Positions 5,112 to 7,480 of a stretch of DNA of 7,480 bases are shown piece after piece. Source of the stretch: Candidatus Sumerlaeota bacterium (GTDB taxonomy: Bacteria > Sumerlaeota > Sumerlaeia > MWCT01). The position numbers were made by a program, and so were the translations under genes. Under the pieces are notes generated by a model. That model ran no database searches, was not told the DNA's origin, and saw only the letters and a list, made by a program, of their open reading frames with translations. Positions within the stretch are counted from its first letter, which is position 1. Every line of letters begins with the position of its first letter. The stretch is taken from positions 1 through 7,480 of the forward strand of contig JAPLSR010000381.1 in assembly GCA_026398545.1 (NCBI GenBank), in the 5' to 3' direction.

Positions 5112-5354
5112 TCAGCGACTCGCTATCGCCGCTCTGTGACCCAGCGCAGCTCGTTCAGTCTGGATTCGATGCATGGCGTCGTCGTCAAAGAAGCGGGACC
5201 CACAGGTCTGACATTTATAGTGGCATAGTTTATTGACTGTAAACCCGTCCTCAAGTCGGAAGGTCTCAACCATCCGGATCATCCGAACTTCTCCGCACTC
5301 AGGACAAGGAAGAGGCTCAATCATCTGTGCTTCTTTTTGAGGATATGAGAACAT
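5112..5354 (-). CDS. YgiT/MqsA-type zinc-finger protein, orphan antitoxin-like
   Basis: A small protein (80 residues from the ATG at 5354) with a four-cysteine zinc site, CPECG and CQTCG, about 30 residues apart, followed by SRFFDDDAMHRIQTER. This is the pattern of YgiT-type zinc fingers, the N-terminal metal-binding half of MqsA-like antitoxins. The C-terminal DNA-binding HTH of full MqsA is absent. Such proteins usually pair with a DUF4258- or MqsR-like toxin, but the gene upstream is carB and none is present. The frame is also open to a TTG at 5366 that overlaps the carB stop, but GGGAAGGAG (5367-5375) abuts that TTG, leaving no spacing; it stands 12 nt from the ATG at 5354. An ATG at 5324, just before the first CxxC, is a further option with a weak AGAAG site. 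It is probably cotranscribed with carB. Confidence 0.72.
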   Translation of the reverse strand: MFSYPQKEAQMIEPLPCPECGEVRMIRMVETFRLEDGFTVNKLCHYKCQTCGSRFFDDDAMHRIQTERAALGHRAAIASR

Positions 5355-5362
5355 AGAAAACG

Positions 5363-7480
5363 TCAACTCCTTCCCTCATTCGACTTATGATAATCCTGCA
5401 ACGCCTGGATGGTGGGGGAGCCGGTGCGCAGGGCGGCAATACCCTCGGAGGCGGCACGCGCGGCGGCAATGGTCGTCAGGAGCGGCAGGTCGCGGATAAG
5501 GGCATTTGAGCGAATCTGATACTCATCCGGCGTGGTCTCGATGCTCGTGGTCGTGTTGATGACCATCTGGACTTCGTTATTAATCATGAAATCGATGACA
5601 TGCGGGCGGCCCTCGCTTATCTTTTCGCAGAGAGTCGCCTCGATCCCATTATCCTGAAGAAATTTCTGCGTTCCACGGGTAGCGATGAGACGGAATCCCA
5701 GCTCGCAGAATTTTTTCGCCACCGGCAGAAATGCAGGTTTATCTTTATCGGCAATGCTGATGAAGATGCCGCCCTTCATGGGAAGCGCCAAAAGCGCCGC
5801 AATCTGGCTCTTGGCAAAGGCGCGCCCAAAATCGGTGTCAATCCCCATGACCTCGCCGGTCGAACGCATCTCGGGTCCGAGTGTGATTTGACAACCGGGG
5901 AATTTGTTGAATGGAAGCACCGCCTCCTTGACTGCATAGTGGGTGATTTCTGGCTCTTTTGTAAATCCAAGTTCTTCGAGGGTGTGCCCCACTATCACAA
6001 GGGCGGCAATCTGGGCAATCGGGATGCCTATGGCTTTGCTCACATAAGGGACGGTGCGGCTCGCCCGTGGATTGACCTCGAGCACATAAACCTGTTCATC
6101 CTTGATGGCGAACTGGATGTTCATAAGTCCCTTCACCTGGAGGGCGATGCCAAGTTCAACAGTCTGTCGCCGCACCGTTTCCAGGACTTTTTGTGAAAGG
6201 GTGCGGGTGGGAATGACACATGCGCTGTCGCCGGAATGAATGCCCGCCGCCTCGATGTGCTCCATGATTGCCGCAATGACCACTCGCTTGCCATCAGCCA
6301 CGGCATCCACATCCACCTCTGTGGCATCCACAAGAAACTTATCCACAAGGACGGGGTGATTTTCGGAGACCTGCGCGGCGCGGGTGATATATTCCCGCAG
6401 TTTATCCTCAGTATAGACAATTTCCATGGCGCGGCCGCCAAGCACATAAGATGGGCGCACCATAATGGGATATCCGATGCTTCGGGCGGTCTCACGCACC
6501 TCCTCAAATGAATAACCGGCGCCATGCTCGGGCATTAGAAGTCCAATCTGTTTGCCAAGCGCGCCGAAACGCTCCCTGTCCTCAGCAAGGTCAATGGACT
6601 CTGTTGATGTTCCAAGGATATGCACACCCTGGCTCTCAATCTGACGGGCGATATTGAGCGGCGTCTGACCCCCGAACTGGACAATCACCCCCTCCGGTTT
6701 TTCGATATCGATGATATTCAAAACATCCTCGGCAGTTACCGGTTCAAAATAGAGCTTGTCGGAAGTGTCGTAGTCCGTAGAGACCGTTTCCGGGTTGGAA
6801 TTCACCATAATGACTTCATATCCATCCTTTTTAAGTGCGAAGACTGCCTGGACACAGCAATAATCAAATTCAATGCCCTGGCCAATGCGGTTTGGTCCGC
6901 CGCCCAAAATTACCACCTTTTTCTTGCCTGAGCGAATAGATTCATTTTGCGAATCATACGTGGAGTAGTAATAAGGGGTGTATGCCTCGAATTCCCCTCC
7001 GCAGGTGTCCACTGCCTTGAAGGATGCCTTGATGCCGAGGGATTTGCGCAGGGCGCGCACAATGAAGGCGTCACCCGCACCGCTCAAAAAGGCAATCTGA
7101 TGGTCTGAGAACCCATGCTGTTTTGCGCGGCGCAAAAGGCGATGCAATAAACGAGTTTCTTCCTCTTCCCATTCCGAGAGCGATTCCTTTTCCTTGTAAG
7201 TCTTAATTGCCATATTCAAAAGTTGCGAACCCTTGATGGCGTTCTCCACATCAATAATCTCGCGGATATTGTCAATGAACCACGGATCAACCCCACACAT
7301 CTTGAAGATTTCGTGAGACGAGTATCCCTCCTTGATGGCGTCCTTGACGTAGAGGATTCGCTCCGGATTGGGCGTGCGGAGTCTTTGCAGAAGTTCAGTG
7401 CGGATGTATGTGCTTTTCCCATCGCCGCCAAGCCCATAACGCCCCGTCTCAAGTCCCCGCATCCCCTTCTGCAATGCCTC
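5363..7480 (-). CDS. carB: Carbamoyl phosphate synthase large subunit (5' partial)
   Basis: The frame is open through the window edge; the first possible start (a TTG at 7474) is an internal Leu in EALQKGMRGLETG, so about 370 N-terminal residues are outside. The enzyme makes carbamoyl phosphate from ammonia (delivered by CarA), bicarbonate and 2 ATP for pyrimidine and arginine synthesis. Counting from that Leu, the fragment holds the all-helical oligomerisation domain (about 30-150), the second ATP-grasp half (KKVVILGGGPNRIGQGIEFD 185-204; VQFGGQTPLN 265-274; MVRPSYVLGGRAM 338-350; EHIEAAGIHSGDSACVIP 405-422; LEVNPRASRTVPY 465-477) and the C-terminal MGS-like allosteric domain (GGIFISIADKDK 568-579; INTTTSIETTPDEYQIR 639-655). 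In the family this domain binds effectors such as UMP or ornithine. All visible motifs are intact. It ends TGA, directly followed by the zinc-finger gene. No carA is visible. Confidence 0.97.
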   Translation of the reverse strand, partial: EALQKGMRGLETGRYGLGGDGKSTYIRTELLQRLRTPNPERILYVKDAIKEGYSSHEIFKMCGVDPWFIDNIREIIDVENAIKGSQLLNMAIKTYKEKESLSEWEEEETRLLHRLLRRAKQHGFSDHQIAFLSGAGDAFIVRALRKSLGIKASFKAVDTCGGEFEAYTPYYYSTYDSQNESIRSGKKKVVILGGGPNRIGQGIEFDYCCVQAVFALKKDGYEVIMVNSNPETVSTDYDTSDKLYFEPVTAEDVLNIIDIEKPEGVIVQFGGQTPLNIARQIESQGVHILGTSTESIDLAEDRERFGALGKQIGLLMPEHGAGYSFEEVRETARSIGYPIMVRPSYVLGGRAMEIVYTEDKLREYITRAAQVSENHPVLVDKFLVDATEVDVDAVADGKRVVIAAIMEHIEAAGIHSGDSACVIPTRTLSQKVLETVRRQTVELGIALQVKGLMNIQFAIKDEQVYVLEVNPRASRTVPYVSKAIGIPIAQIAALVIVGHTLEELGFTKEPEITHYAVKEAVLPFNKFPGCQITLGPEMRSTGEVMGIDTDFGRAFAKSQIAALLALPMKGGIFISIADKDKPAFLPVAKKFCELGFRLIATRGTQKFLQDNGIEATLCEKISEGRPHVIDFMINNEVQMVINTTTSIETTPDEYQIRSNALIRDLPLLTTIAAARAASEGIAALRTGSPTIQALQDYHKSNEGRS

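Noticed and set aside
5600..6196. 198-codon plus-strand ORF opposite carB, with similar shorter ones at 6236-6511 and 6620-6931
   Set aside because: All run antisense to well-conserved carB domains, lack ribosome binding sites and resemble no known protein; they are by-products of the carB codon pattern.
7472..7474. TTG as the start of a shortened CarB-like protein
   Set aside because: The frame continues through the window edge as Glu-Ala before this Leu, in a segment conserved inside full-length CarB, so it is an internal codon.

Overview
The window is bacterial chromosomal DNA of mixed origin: ordinary housekeeping genes on both sides, with a short AT-rich accessory patch near 3.75-5.1 kb. 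The codon usage, strong Shine-Dalgarno sites, TGA/TAG/TAA stops and gene families are bacterial. The taxon cannot be fixed from this sequence. Secreted proteins with cleavable signal peptides point to an exported compartment, and the mix (ComEC-like protein, RNase PH, CarB, STAS protein, secreted nitroreductase, secreted M15-like protein) would suit a Gram-negative or candidate-phylum bacterium. That placement is inference.

Left part (1-2912): the 3' end of a ComEC/Rec2-type metallo-beta-lactamase gene runs rightward and converges on a leftward three-gene cluster. In transcription order the cluster is a secreted M15-type peptidase homologue whose zinc ligands are gone, rph (RNase PH), and a STAS-domain protein whose start lies inside the end of rph.

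Middle (2913-3746): a divergent AT-rich intergenic region, then a rightward gene for a small secreted SagB-like nitroreductase.

Accessory patch (3747-5111): two tandem palindromes and a putative promoter lead into a type II toxin-antitoxin locus. The antitoxin is intact. The ParE/RelE-type toxin is destroyed by an in-frame TGA, a one-base frameshift and a C-terminus unlike the family. A very AT-rich, four-helix membrane protein follows without a visible ribosome binding site. After it comes a 58-bp segment with the layout of an integron attC site, which may mark a gene cassette.

Right part (5112-7480): leftward carB (carbamoyl phosphate synthase large subunit, 5' end outside the window), followed immediately by a small YgiT/MqsA-type zinc-finger protein with no toxin partner in view.

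The most interesting points are the zinc-less M15 homologue, the decayed toxin beside an intact antitoxin, and the possible attC-bounded cassette. I saw no CRISPR array, tRNA, rRNA, transposase or phage gene. I do not see a clear new biological system here.
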